Shown one piece after another: positions 16,796 to 24,793 of a DNA stretch of 43,610 bases. Source of the DNA: Methylophilaceae bacterium (GTDB lineage Bacteria > Pseudomonadota > Gammaproteobacteria > Burkholderiales > Methylophilaceae); assembly GCA_029244935.1 (NCBI GenBank), contig JAQWQF010000021.1:1-43610 (forward strand), written 5' to 3'. Under the pieces are notes generated by a model that was given only the letters and a program-made list of their open reading frames with translations, was not told the DNA's origin and did no database searches. A program made the translations under genes and the position numbers. Every line of letters starts with the position of its first letter. The first letter of the stretch is position 1.

Positions 16796-17674
16796 CTAAA
16801 AATTTTCCCTTATATTCTGTGCTTTTTTATTCCTCATGAACGAAATTTTGCCCTTCAGTCTATACCAAGATGGAATTAATCTTTTTACATTCAAGGTGAT
16901 TGAAAAAAAAATAATTCTTTTAGCGTAGTTAATTGCAGATAGAAAATTATTCAATTTTGCAGTTTTGCTTGATTGGTACTTACTAGTAAAATATGATTCA
17001 GACCAACCGTAATGAAAGTTCTTAAGTGAATTTATAAAAGGCGTTGGATAGGAGCTTGATTCTCCTTGGTGGTAAATAATACAATCTTTAAGCACAATTT
17101 TTTCTAAGCCCATTAGACCAACTAGCTCAGATAAATCATTATCTTCGTAAAACATAAAAATATTTTCATCAAAAATTTTTCTATCTGGAAAGAGGTTAGG
17201 TTTTACTATGAAGCAAGCCCCACTGATGAAGTTGACGATTTGGTCAATTGGGTGACGTATATGATTTGTAGTTTTTTGAAACTCACAATTAGGAGGTGTT
17301 AAGAAATATTCATCGCCCACCATTGTGGGAGCAATTAATCCAGCTTTATTATTCCTTATGACACCTTCGTATAAATCAGAAAAAAAAGAAGTCGACAGAA
17401 AGGTATCAGGGTTAATAACTAAGGCATATTTAGATCTATTGCTAGTTAAACCTAAATTCACTGCTGAACCAAAGCCAATATTTTTTTTAGATTGGATAAT
17501 ATGAATATCAGGCCTTATTTTTTTTATAAGAGACACAGTTTTATCTTTACTTGCATTGTCTACAACGATGATGTTTTTCTTTTCTCTCAGTTGGGCCTGC
17601 AATAAAAAGTCCCTAATAATGGCTTCACTATTATAGGTAACTAATACAATGGAAATATTTTGCTTCGTAAACAT
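16796..17674 (-). CDS. Family 2 glycosyltransferase, rhamnosyltransferase-like
   Basis: The 292-residue GT-A enzyme is of the WsaF/rhamnosyl type. The nucleotide-sugar domain opens with ISIVLVTYNSE (residues 7-17), then VVDNASKDKT (about 37-46), NIGFGSAVNLG (about 65-75) and VINPDTFL (about 87-94, the DxD-equivalent NPD). An acidic patch FYEDNDLSELV follows, where the catalytic base is expected. The C-terminus is basic with a possible membrane-binding helix (RIIFFSITLNVKRLIPSWYRLKG). It is convergent with the carbamoyltransferase (21 bp between stops) and 7 bp downstream of the SOUL gene. It probably adds a sugar to a surface glycan; donor and acceptor cannot be read from the sequence. Confidence 0.88.
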   Translation of the reverse strand: MFTKQNISIVLVTYNSEAIIRDFLLQAQLREKKNIIVVDNASKDKTVSLIKKIRPDIHIIQSKKNIGFGSAVNLGLTSNRSKYALVINPDTFLSTSFFSDLYEGVIRNNKAGLIAPTMVGDEYFLTPPNCEFQKTTNHIRHPIDQIVNFISGACFIVKPNLFPDRKIFDENIFMFYEDNDLSELVGLMGLEKIVLKDCIIYHQGESSSYPTPFINSLKNFHYGWSESYFTSKYQSSKTAKLNNFLSAINYAKRIIFFSITLNVKRLIPSWYRLKGKISFMRNKKAQNIRENF

Positions 17675-17681
17675 AACTATC

Positions 17682-18299
17682 TTATTGAACTTTAATCATG
17701 ATTTCATTTCTACGAAAAAACGGTAAGGTCCATGGAGGATTGTATCTAGCTATTTGAACAGAACCTAAAGTTTTTAGTTTTTGTTTTTTGACAAAATCAT
17801 TTAATAATTCAATTTTTTCATCATAACTAGATTCTCTGACCAAGCCAGAAAAAACAATAACAGCAAATTTCTCTTTAGGAAGATTTATTAGAGTAATCTT
17901 GGGGTTATTCGGCTTAGGTATTGTTTTAAATGAATATTCTTTTGGCATTACAAAGGAAATAAGCCACTGATTATTTTTTTCTTCAGCAAGGATAGGGGCT
18001 GTCATAGTTATCTGTTTTATCTTTGGTTCTACTATAACCGGAGCAGTCATGCTTATCTTTTCTGATTCATTATTAACTGAATTATTTCCAAAAATAAAAT
18101 CAGCGAGACTTTTAAATCCTGTATTTGATGCATCATTAAAATTACCATTTACTTTAACTTGAGCAATAATTCTCGGTATATATTCTCTTATTTCAAAGTT
18201 ACTTTCTTTGTATATAAGATCGAAGTCTGGTTCTTCAGTAGCCATAAGCTGTTGTGAGAAAAATAATAAAAAAGCGAAAGAAAACTTTAAGATACACAT
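17682..18299 (-). CDS. SOUL-family heme-binding-like exported protein
   Basis: The 205-residue protein has a Sec-type signal peptide (about 1-19, ILKFSFAFLLFFSQQLMA). A SOUL/HBP domain follows with the family hallmarks YKESNFEIREYIPRIIAQV, two copies of the MTAPV-like motif (KISMTAPVIVE and ITMTAPILAE), FVMPKEY, and a late AVIVFSGLVRE / YNPPWTLPFFRRNE. SOUL proteins bind heme or other tetrapyrroles in some organisms; in bacteria the role is mostly unknown. The signal peptide predicts a periplasmic location. It heads a possible two-gene unit with the glycosyltransferase 7 bp downstream, though a shared function is not obvious. Confidence 0.9.
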   Translation of the reverse strand: MCILKFSFAFLLFFSQQLMATEEPDFDLIYKESNFEIREYIPRIIAQVKVNGNFNDASNTGFKSLADFIFGNNSVNNESEKISMTAPVIVEPKIKQITMTAPILAEEKNNQWLISFVMPKEYSFKTIPKPNNPKITLINLPKEKFAVIVFSGLVRESSYDEKIELLNDFVKKQKLKTLGSVQIARYNPPWTLPFFRRNEIMIKVQ

Positions 18300-18369
18300 A
18301 ATTTTAGTCTATCATTTTTTAAGAAAGCGACCCACAAGAATTTATCTAAACCAGTTAAAATAATTATTA

Positions 18370-18375
18370 TATAAT
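18370..18375 (+). promoter_or_regulatory. Possible -10 element for tRNA-Arg
   Basis: A perfect TATAAT lies 34 nt before the tRNA 5' end, followed by CCTAGGC. The -35 position at 17-nt spacing reads TAAACC, which is poor. The spacing would give a 5' leader of roughly 27 nt. Confidence 0.4.
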
Positions 18376-18409
18376 CCTAGGCATCTAATGTTAGAAGAAT
18401 TTCAATTTT

Positions 18410-18485
18410 GCCTTCGTAGCTCAGGGGATAGAGCATCCCCCTCCTAAGGGGAGGGTCGCACGTTCGAATCGTGCCGAGGGCACCA
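18410..18485 (+). tRNA. tRNA-Arg, anticodon CCU
   Basis: A complete cloverleaf can be drawn by hand. The acceptor stem is GCCTTCG / CGAGGGC (one G-U pair), with a D arm GCTC...GAGC. The anticodon stem TCCCC / GGGGA holds the loop CTCCTAA, whose middle reads CCT and decodes AGG. The T arm is GCACG-TTCGAAT-CGTGC. CCA is encoded at 18483-18485. It sits between the SOUL gene and the sulfotransferase gene, both on the other strand. Confidence 0.97.
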
Positions 18486-18514
18486 CTTAATATAATCCTG
18501 AACTAGTTTTTTGG

Positions 18515-20071
18515 TTAACCATCTAGATGATCAAGTACACCATTTAAAAATGGTTTAAATACTTTCCATTGTTGTGAACTACCTTGATAGATCTTTTCTC
18601 TAATCTGTTTATTAGATGCTGTAGCTACACTTCTATTGTTACTTTGAGGTGATAAGCATTCTTCTTCCCAGTCTAAACCAAGATATTGGATAAGATTTTT
18701 TGTTTCACTTTCCTGATTAGTAGTGAGTAACTCATAATCAAAATTATAAATTCTGTCAGCAAGCTGTGTTTTCCAAAATTCCATAAGATTTTCGTAGAGT
18801 GTGTGATACTCAACAACATCAGTGAGATCATAGGGATAACCAACATTTTTTGATGCGAAGAACTGTTTATAATTTCCCCAACATACTGCTGCAGAATTTC
18901 TTCTAACGTGGACTATTTTCGAATCTGGAAAAGCAGTAGCTAACAATCCTATATAACGAAAATTTTGTGGGTTCTTATCTGTAACTATTAAACTGCCATT
19001 TGAAAGAGCCTGTAATTTTTTTATATAATTTTCTCTAAAATTTAGTAGAGTATTTTTATCTAATATAGATAGGCCTCGAGCTATTGAGTCCCCAAGAATT
19101 TCAGCAAAAGTTAATTCACCTGCACCTGCAACCTTTGAATGTGATGAGATAACTTGCTCAACTAAGGTTGTTCCAGATCGAAACATACCTACTATAAAAA
19201 TTGGGGTTAGCTTATTTGGTGTATTTTTAATTTCAAGTATGTTCTCTTTGATCTTGGGATAGCATTTTTTTATCTGTTCGAAGAGCTTAATATCTCGGGT
19301 GATGTCGTAATTTAAAAGTTTTTTACGTAGTATGTTGCCTTCTTTGTAATAGCTAAAAGCATTCTCAATCTCTCCTAGATCTTCAGATGCCTTAGCCAAG
19401 GCAAAGTTAAAATGACAGCGTTGTTCTTCAGAATAACTACCCTCATTTAATAGCTCCTGCATCTGTAAAAAATGATCATCCCGCTTACTAAATTTTTTCA
19501 CTGAAGCAAGATGTCGATGGGCTTGAGAAAAGTCAGGCTTAATAATTATTGCCTTTTTATAGCTTGCTTCAGCTTCATCTAATTTACCCAGCTCCTGATA
19601 CATAATACCCAGGTTGTTATAAGCTTGGGTATAATCAGATTTAAGGATTATTGCTTTTTTATAGCTTGCTTCAGCTTCATCAAGTCTACCTAATTCTTTA
19701 AGTGCAACCGCTAAGTTATAATGGGCCTCGGCATTGTCTGGTTTTAGAATTATTGCCTTTTTATAGCTTGCTTCAGCTTCATCTAGTCTGGTCAGTTCTT
19801 TTAGTGAAACTGCCAAATTATAATGCGCTTGGGCATCGTTAGGAACTAAATGCACAGCTCTGCGGTTAGCATCTAGAGCCTCAGATTTCTTGCCAGTTTT
19901 TGAGAATACTACACCCAGAATTTGCCAACTTAATTGATGAGTAGGAAATTGCTTGGCAATTGATGTTGCTAACTTCTCCGCCTCTTCATATTGCCCGCTT
20001 TGATATTGTTCTATAAGTTTTTTTAACTGAGTTTGTGAAGGGCTTTCGCTATGATTTTTTTTAGATTCCAT
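18515..20071 (-). CDS. TPR-repeat sulfotransferase
   Basis: The 518-residue protein has two parts. Residues about 1-210 are tetratricopeptide repeats (34-residue units with the AHYNLAVxLKExxxLDEAEASYKKAI consensus). Residues about 265-510 are a PAPS-dependent sulfotransferase. The latter has the 5'-phosphosulfate loop VGMFRSGTTLVEQ, a conserved TDKNPQNF segment and the 3'-phosphate site HVRRNSAAVCWG. Relatives include TPR-tyrosyl-protein sulfotransferase-like proteins, common in aquatic Proteobacteria. It probably transfers sulfate to a glycan or protein, with the TPR part recruiting the acceptor (inference). It is the last gene of a minus-strand run with two methyltransferases and a glycosyltransferase. 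Confidence 0.92.
   Translation of the reverse strand: MESKKNHSESPSQTQLKKLIEQYQSGQYEEAEKLATSIAKQFPTHQLSWQILGVVFSKTGKKSEALDANRRAVHLVPNDAQAHYNLAVSLKELTRLDEAEASYKKAIILKPDNAEAHYNLAVALKELGRLDEAEASYKKAIILKSDYTQAYNNLGIMYQELGKLDEAEASYKKAIIIKPDFSQAHRHLASVKKFSKRDDHFLQMQELLNEGSYSEEQRCHFNFALAKASEDLGEIENAFSYYKEGNILRKKLLNYDITRDIKLFEQIKKCYPKIKENILEIKNTPNKLTPIFIVGMFRSGTTLVEQVISSHSKVAGAGELTFAEILGDSIARGLSILDKNTLLNFRENYIKKLQALSNGSLIVTDKNPQNFRYIGLLATAFPDSKIVHVRRNSAAVCWGNYKQFFASKNVGYPYDLTDVVEYHTLYENLMEFWKTQLADRIYNFDYELLTTNQESETKNLIQYLGLDWEEECLSPQSNNRSVATASNKQIREKIYQGSSQQWKVFKPFLNGVLDHLDG
19545..19850 (-). repeat. Three near-identical 102-bp TPR units
   Basis: A 34-bp core (starting ATTATTGC, ending GCTTCAGCTTCAT) recurs at 19545, 19647 and 19749, exactly 102 bp apart, with one or two mismatches. 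Each unit encodes one 34-residue TPR. Similarity at the DNA level, not only in protein, suggests recent duplication or ongoing homogenisation. Confidence 0.88.
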
Positions 20072-20096
20072 TCTATCAATTCAATCATACAGTATT

Positions 20097-20756
20097 TTAT
20101 TTTGTGGTAAATGTACTGCCGTTAAGCCAATCATTTGCTTTGTAAATGGGGAATGCTTCAGCTTGCAAATAACCAGTAGAAGCTATTAAAAGGACAGATA
20201 TATCTGGATAGCTAAGAGCTATCTGATCAACTTGAGCCTTCCACCAGTGAGGATTTCGAACGGTAATATGTGCATTCTCGCCGTTTGGTAATAAAGCTGC
20301 TGCAGGGTAACAAGCTACATTTATTACTACTAATTTTGTAGCATATGAGAAAATTTCATCTATAACTTTTGAGACATCTGCAATAAAGACATGTTCTAGT
20401 ACATCAAAATTAATAACGCAATCAACCTTTTGTCTTTCATCAATATTTCTTGCTGGCTCATACCTATAGCAGCTCTCTAATCCAAAATATTCTTTTGCAC
20501 TTTGATTAGTTTCAGGCTCAAAACCTTCTAGCATCCAATCCGAGCCCCCACAGCCATAATCTAGTGTTGATTTTATATCATGTAGGCCAAAATCTCTTTT
20601 AATGCCATTTCTATAATGTCTGGCACCAAATTCACTAAAAACCTTACCTTTAGGCTTTTTGAAGCCATCTGATCTTCGTACTCCAGTTTCTACCATGGTC
20701 GTGTAAAGATCTATTAATTCCTGCCCCTTCTTGCTAAGTTTCATAGTTTTTTTCAT
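20097..20756 (-). CDS. SAM-dependent methyltransferase, class I
   Basis: The 219-residue protein has a Rossmann methyltransferase core. SAM motif I is LDYGCGGSDWML (about residues 64-75), an acidic strand end carries CVINFDVLEHV (about 111-121, motif post-II), and the following strand is KLVVINVACYPAA. HITVRNPHWWKAQV resembles the substrate-side segment of sugar and small-molecule methyltransferases. No DNA- or RNA-binding domain is seen. It lies 25 bp upstream of the sulfotransferase and in line with a glycosyltransferase, so it probably modifies a glycan precursor. Substrate unknown. Confidence 0.82.
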   Translation of the reverse strand: MKKTMKLSKKGQELIDLYTTMVETGVRRSDGFKKPKGKVFSEFGARHYRNGIKRDFGLHDIKSTLDYGCGGSDWMLEGFEPETNQSAKEYFGLESCYRYEPARNIDERQKVDCVINFDVLEHVFIADVSKVIDEIFSYATKLVVINVACYPAAALLPNGENAHITVRNPHWWKAQVDQIALSYPDISVLLIASTGYLQAEAFPIYKANDWLNGSTFTTK

Positions 20757-20790
20757 TAATTTAGAATTCGGTAATTTAGCATATTTTAGT

Positions 20791-21510
20791 TTAAATCACA
20801 TCCTGTAGGTGCTTTAGTGTATCTATTATAAACGCTTTTGATTCTGGCCCCTTAAATGTAACTATCGGAATTTTTTTCATTCGTAGATCATATAGTTCAT
20901 TTGAATTTATTTTAGATCTAGTGATATAAAAATAACTATCAAGAGGAATCTCTAGAAATAAATCTTGGTTATTTGCCCAATAATAAACAAGAGACATTTG
21001 GTCTCCATACCATCGATGATAGCGCTCCGGAAATTCATTTTTTAATAATTTCAATAATTCACTAAAAAAAGTATTCGAATTCTTTGTAACTATGATGCCG
21101 AATAAAATTGGCATCATCTCTTCTTGTGTTTTATTCCTGAATTCTGGATATATTTCTGGATAATTATGATCAATGATATAACCCTCTCTTTTCCGCCCAA
21201 CAATAAGAATTTTATCTGATGCATTTTCCTGTAGATAAAACTTATTGATTATTAAGCTATCAGCATCTAGAAACACAACGTATTCACTTGATTGAAGATT
21301 TGAGTATGCCTTGAGCCTTGCAAGCATCATACCTTTTGGTAAGTTATCTCTAATTGTTTTAGTTACACCTTCTATGAGAGGCGTTTCATTGTCGGTTAAA
21401 TAATATATAACGGCATCTTCACCGTAAACTAGCTTTATTGATCTGACTAATAAATTAGGTACTGATGTATCATTACCAATCCAAAAAAATGCAAAATTTT
21501 TAATTAGCAT
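20791..21510 (-). CDS. GT-A fold glycosyltransferase-like protein
   Basis: The 239-residue protein has a nucleotide-diphospho-sugar transferase layout. The early strand FAFFWIGND and the block VYYLTDNE-like (IYYLTDNETPL) are followed by MMLARLKAYSNL and the metal/donor motif VVFLDADSLII (about residues 78-88, DxD). A later acidic-aromatic patch HRWYGDQMSLVYYW is where the catalytic or acceptor-binding residues of GT8-like enzymes lie. It is short, lacking C-terminal extensions and membrane segments, so it is probably cytosolic. It is 15 bp downstream of the FkbM gene. The exact GT family is uncertain. Confidence 0.72.
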   Translation of the reverse strand: MLIKNFAFFWIGNDTSVPNLLVRSIKLVYGEDAVIYYLTDNETPLIEGVTKTIRDNLPKGMMLARLKAYSNLQSSEYVVFLDADSLIINKFYLQENASDKILIVGRKREGYIIDHNYPEIYPEFRNKTQEEMMPILFGIIVTKNSNTFFSELLKLLKNEFPERYHRWYGDQMSLVYYWANNQDLFLEIPLDSYFYITRSKINSNELYDLRMKKIPIVTFKGPESKAFIIDTLKHLQDVI

Positions 21511-21525
21511 CTAAATTAAATCTTA

Positions 21526-22398
21526 TTAAGTTATTTCAATTAATTGTTTGTGGACAGAATCTTTATGAATAGCAATTTTATTATGATTGAAATAATCACT
21601 ACCATTTTCTAATGTTGTATTAAGTTTTACCGTATTATTTTTGTCGTCAATATCATAATAAACATAGCCAAAACTATTTAAGAGCTTAGAGATTTCATTT
21701 TTATTAGCATCAGGTAATGCCTCGAAAAATATTGTAGGCTTAGCTGCATTTAATATCTCAGTCATCCCTAAAAAAGCATTAAGTTCATAACCTTCAACAT
21801 CAATTTTTATAAGTGCAATTTTTTGGTAGTCTTCTTTATTCACAAATTCATCCAGAGAAATTTGTGGTAAATTTTGAGTGATTGATACTGATGTATTGCG
21901 CTCTCCTACAGAACCTCCTGAAGTCATGAAATCAAAATTACCATTTATAGAGAATGGAACAATTTTTTTGGTATTGCCTACGCAAACCATAAATACGTTT
22001 CTAGTAGTAAAATTATTTTTTCTAAGATTGAGATTCATTCTGCTAAAGTTAATAAAATGTGGCTCAAATGAAAGGGTGAGATTACTTTTGTTTGTACTCA
22101 TAGAGGTTAAAGTATAAGATCCTGTGTGCGCTCCAATATCTATAATAAAACCTTGATTTATATTTTTACAAAAGATTGACCAAAGACCTAAGGTTTTTCT
22201 TTCATAGCAACCATTCCAATAGAATCTCGCTGCCACTAAATCATCATGACCTCCCAGAAACATTTGGAAATTCTTATCATCTATGTATTTGCAATCAACA
22301 AATTCATAAAAATCTGGAAATTTAAGAATATCTTTTCTTTCGAAGAAGTTTATTTTATCTAATGATTCCCTTAGCTTTATAATTTTATCTTCCATCAA
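21526..22398 (-). CDS. FkbM-family methyltransferase
   Basis: The 290-residue protein matches the FkbM O-methyltransferase domain in its middle and C-terminal parts. These show SAM motif I FIIDIGAHTGSYTL (about residues 87-100), SFEPHFINFSRMNLN (acidic end of strand 2) and ISLDEFVNKEDYQKIALIKIDVEGYELNAF (about 185-214), the diagnostic FkbM block with IDVEG. FkbM enzymes methylate hydroxyls of polyketides or sugars and are frequent in surface glycan loci. It appears to be the first gene of the minus-strand unit FkbM - glycosyltransferase - methyltransferase - sulfotransferase. The start could be 22398 or 22395 (two Met in a row). Confidence 0.9.
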   Translation of the reverse strand: MMEDKIIKLRESLDKINFFERKDILKFPDFYEFVDCKYIDDKNFQMFLGGHDDLVAARFYWNGCYERKTLGLWSIFCKNINQGFIIDIGAHTGSYTLTSMSTNKSNLTLSFEPHFINFSRMNLNLRKNNFTTRNVFMVCVGNTKKIVPFSINGNFDFMTSGGSVGERNTSVSITQNLPQISLDEFVNKEDYQKIALIKIDVEGYELNAFLGMTEILNAAKPTIFFEALPDANKNEISKLLNSFGYVYYDIDDKNNTVKLNTTLENGSDYFNHNKIAIHKDSVHKQLIEIT

Positions 22399-22489
22399 CT
22401 AATTTTTATCACACTAAAAGTTGAGGTGCAAGGCCAATTGTTTTTGGAATTTATTTGCTACAAGATAGAAAGACATATTAATTAGAATA

Positions 22490-24013
22490 TTAACTTAATT
22501 TATCATCAGCAATGTGGTATTTGGGATCTTCAAGTAAATTAACTTCCACCATACTCCTAGCAGTATCTAGAATATCTAGACAATCAGGACTTAAGTGTAC
22601 TAAATGTAATTTTTTTCCAGCTAATTTATATTTATTGGCTAGATTGTCTATAGCCATTATTGCAGAATGATCTGCTACCCTAGAATTTCCAAAGTCGATA
22701 ACGACATCTTTTGGATCCTCTTTAATGTCAAATAATTCATGAAAGTTTTTAGCTGAAGCGAAGAATAGAGTGCCATCAAGTTTGTATGTTTTCCACCCTT
22801 TTTTATTTATAGAAGCTTGTACATCAATTTTTTTTGCATGACTCCAGGCAAACATAAGTGCAGATACAATTACACCTAAGATCACGGCAATTGCTAGGTC
22901 TGCTATTATTGTAATTCCTCCGACTAATAGCCCCACAAAAATATCTTCTCTGGGAATCTTTCCAAATAGTCGTAAACTTCCCCATTCAAATGTTTTTTCA
23001 GCAACTACAAACATTACACCAATAAGTGCTGCCAATGGAATTAGCTCAATCCACTTTGATAAAAATAATATAAATGCTGCCAGGAAGAGGGCTGTAGCAA
23101 TTCCTGATAGTCTTTTAAGGGCCCCATTATTTATATTGATCATACTTTGCCCAATCATTGCACACCCACCCATTCCACCAAAAAAACCTGTCACAATGTT
23201 TGCAAAGCCTTGGGCCATTGATTCTTTATTAGGTCTCCCTCGTGTATCAGTCATATCATCAATAAGGTTTAGTGTTAGAAGTGTTTCAATTAGACCAATG
23301 CAGGCTAGAAGGAATGCATATGGAAGAATAATTTTTAATGTGTCAAATCCATATGTAATTTCAGGAATTTTAAATGATGGAATTGTTCCAGCAATTGACC
23401 CTAAATCTCCAACGGTTTTTGTATCTAAATCAAGAAAAATCACTAGGCAGGAAACAATAATAATTGATGCAAGAGATGACGGAATTGCCTTAGTTAATTT
23501 GGGAAATAAATAAATAATTATTACAGTCAATCCAGTTAAACTAAGCATATTATATAGAGGAGCTCCTGACATCCAAACGTTCGTTCCTTCTGAATCTAGA
23601 ACTTTAAAATGACCAAATTGAGCAAGAAAAATAACAATTGCAAGCCCATTAACAAAACCAAGCATCACTGGATATGGAACCATTCGTATATATTTTCCTA
23701 GTCGCATTATTGCAAATGCTGATTGTAGGATTCCCATTAATATTACTGTCGCAAAAAGATACTCCACTCCGTGCTGCGATACTAATGCAACCATTACAAC
23801 AGCTAAGGCGCCTGTAGCTCCAGAAATCATCCCAGGTCTTCCTCCGAATATTGCTGTAATTAAACAAACAATGATGGCTGCATAAAGACCTGTTAGTGGG
23901 GAGACATGAGCAATTAATGCAAATGCAATTGCTTCTGGGACCATAGCCAGGGCCACGGTAAGACCACTTAGTATATTAGTTTTTATATCTTGTAAATTCA
24001 TTGAAAAATGCAT
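22490..24013 (-). CDS. SulP-family inorganic anion transporter with STAS domain
   Basis: The 507-residue protein has a transmembrane domain of 10-14 helices (about residues 10-400). Family-typical stretches are SGLTVALAMVPEAIAFALIAH and GLYAAIIVCLITAIFGGRPGMISGATGA. A cytoplasmic STAS domain is at about 405-500 (VVIDFGNSRVADHSAIMAID). SulP proteins carry sulfate, bicarbonate or other anions, often with Na+ or H+. Substrate cannot be decided from sequence by eye; the membrane part resembles the bicarbonate/sulfate branch of marine bacteria. An internal ATG at 24001 is an alternative start. Sulfate supply for the nearby sulfotransferase is possible, but no PAPS-synthesis genes are in the window. 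Confidence 0.93.
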   Translation of the reverse strand: MHFSMNLQDIKTNILSGLTVALAMVPEAIAFALIAHVSPLTGLYAAIIVCLITAIFGGRPGMISGATGALAVVMVALVSQHGVEYLFATVILMGILQSAFAIMRLGKYIRMVPYPVMLGFVNGLAIVIFLAQFGHFKVLDSEGTNVWMSGAPLYNMLSLTGLTVIIIYLFPKLTKAIPSSLASIIIVSCLVIFLDLDTKTVGDLGSIAGTIPSFKIPEITYGFDTLKIILPYAFLLACIGLIETLLTLNLIDDMTDTRGRPNKESMAQGFANIVTGFFGGMGGCAMIGQSMININNGALKRLSGIATALFLAAFILFLSKWIELIPLAALIGVMFVVAEKTFEWGSLRLFGKIPREDIFVGLLVGGITIIADLAIAVILGVIVSALMFAWSHAKKIDVQASINKKGWKTYKLDGTLFFASAKNFHELFDIKEDPKDVVIDFGNSRVADHSAIMAIDNLANKYKLAGKKLHLVHLSPDCLDILDTARSMVEVNLLEDPKYHIADDKLS

Positions 24014-24086
24014 TATATGTATAATTACCTTATGATGTTATGGATTTAAATTAGAAAAGGATGACAATCTAACACACTCTTCTGAT

Positions 24087-24365
24087 ATGAAAAAACTCTA
24101 CACTCTATGCTTATTTATTATTCTGGTTAAATTGGTTGCCTTAATAAATATTTCATCTGCCAATGAAGAGCGAAGTGATGAATACCTCCTTAAAGAAAAT
24201 CCATTTTTACCCTCAACTGACTGTAATGAGGTTAAGTTTATAGATGGTGTTAAATATTGTGTCCATAAATCAAGCATTACTCTTAATTCATGCGGACCAA
24301 AAAGTGATTGGCCATGTATGGATGAACTGGGATGCCTAAAAATTGATAAATTTACTGTTAATTAA
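24087..24365 (+). CDS. Small exported cysteine-containing protein, unknown
   Basis: I do not recognise this 92-residue protein. It has a basic start and hydrophobic stretch (residues 1-25, KLYTLCLFIILVKLVALINISSA) that looks like a signal peptide cleaved near SANEE. The mature part of about 67 residues holds five cysteines (DCNEV, YCVH, SCGP, PCMD, GCLK), suggesting disulfides and a periplasmic location. It is divergent from the SulP gene, and the next unknown gene starts 2 bp after its stop, so the two are probably co-expressed. No metal- or heme-binding CxxCH motif is present. Confidence 0.65.
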   Translation: MKKLYTLCLFIILVKLVALINISSANEERSDEYLLKENPFLPSTDCNEVKFIDGVKYCVHKSSITLNSCGPKSDWPCMDELGCLKIDKFTVN

Positions 24366-24367
24366 AT

Positions 24368-24778
24368 ATGGATCTGTATAAAAAGTTAATAATTGGGCTT
24401 CTAAGTGCAGGATTAATACTATTAGTTAGTTATTATTTTCTAATTAATCCTTATCAAACAAATAAATTTATGTGTAACCTTATTGATGGAGGTCCTTCAA
24501 CTAAATTAATTGTTTATAGGTTTCTTCTAGGTAAAGCTGAAGTAACTTTTAGCAATCAAATGTTTGATGAAGGAGAATGTAGTAGAAAATTAAGTACTAT
24601 TGAATGTATTATTAATGCAATAGATAGAGATGCAGAGAAAATTACTTTTAATCTGTCCACATACCAACTTTTTCATCAATGGCTAAGTTACGACTCTGGA
24701 AAATTTATCTATGATAAAACACAGGTAGCAAAAACTGAGCAGCTAGATAGTTACCAGTGCATGTTGGAGGAAGGATAA
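24368..24778 (+). CDS. Membrane-anchored protein of unknown function
   Basis: This is a 136-residue protein with no family I recognise. One N-terminal membrane helix (about 7-26, LIIGLLSAGLILLVSYYFLI) is followed by about 110 residues, probably periplasmic, with four cysteines (MCNLI, ECSRK, ECIINA, QCMLE) and a charged, mixed helix-strand composition. It lies 2 bp after the preceding small exported protein. Shared secretion, shared cysteines and tight spacing suggest that the pair acts together at the inner membrane or in the periplasm (inference). It converges on ylqF, with 15 bp between them. Confidence 0.65.
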   Translation: MDLYKKLIIGLLSAGLILLVSYYFLINPYQTNKFMCNLIDGGPSTKLIVYRFLLGKAEVTFSNQMFDEGECSRKLSTIECIINAIDRDAEKITFNLSTYQLFHQWLSYDSGKFIYDKTQVAKTEQLDSYQCMLEEG

Positions 24779-24793
24779 TAAACAATTTATTTC

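Noticed and set aside
19545-19850. CRISPR array
   Set aside because: The regular 102-bp spacing is coding TPR repeats: the whole unit is conserved, not repeat plus unique spacer, and no cas gene is present.
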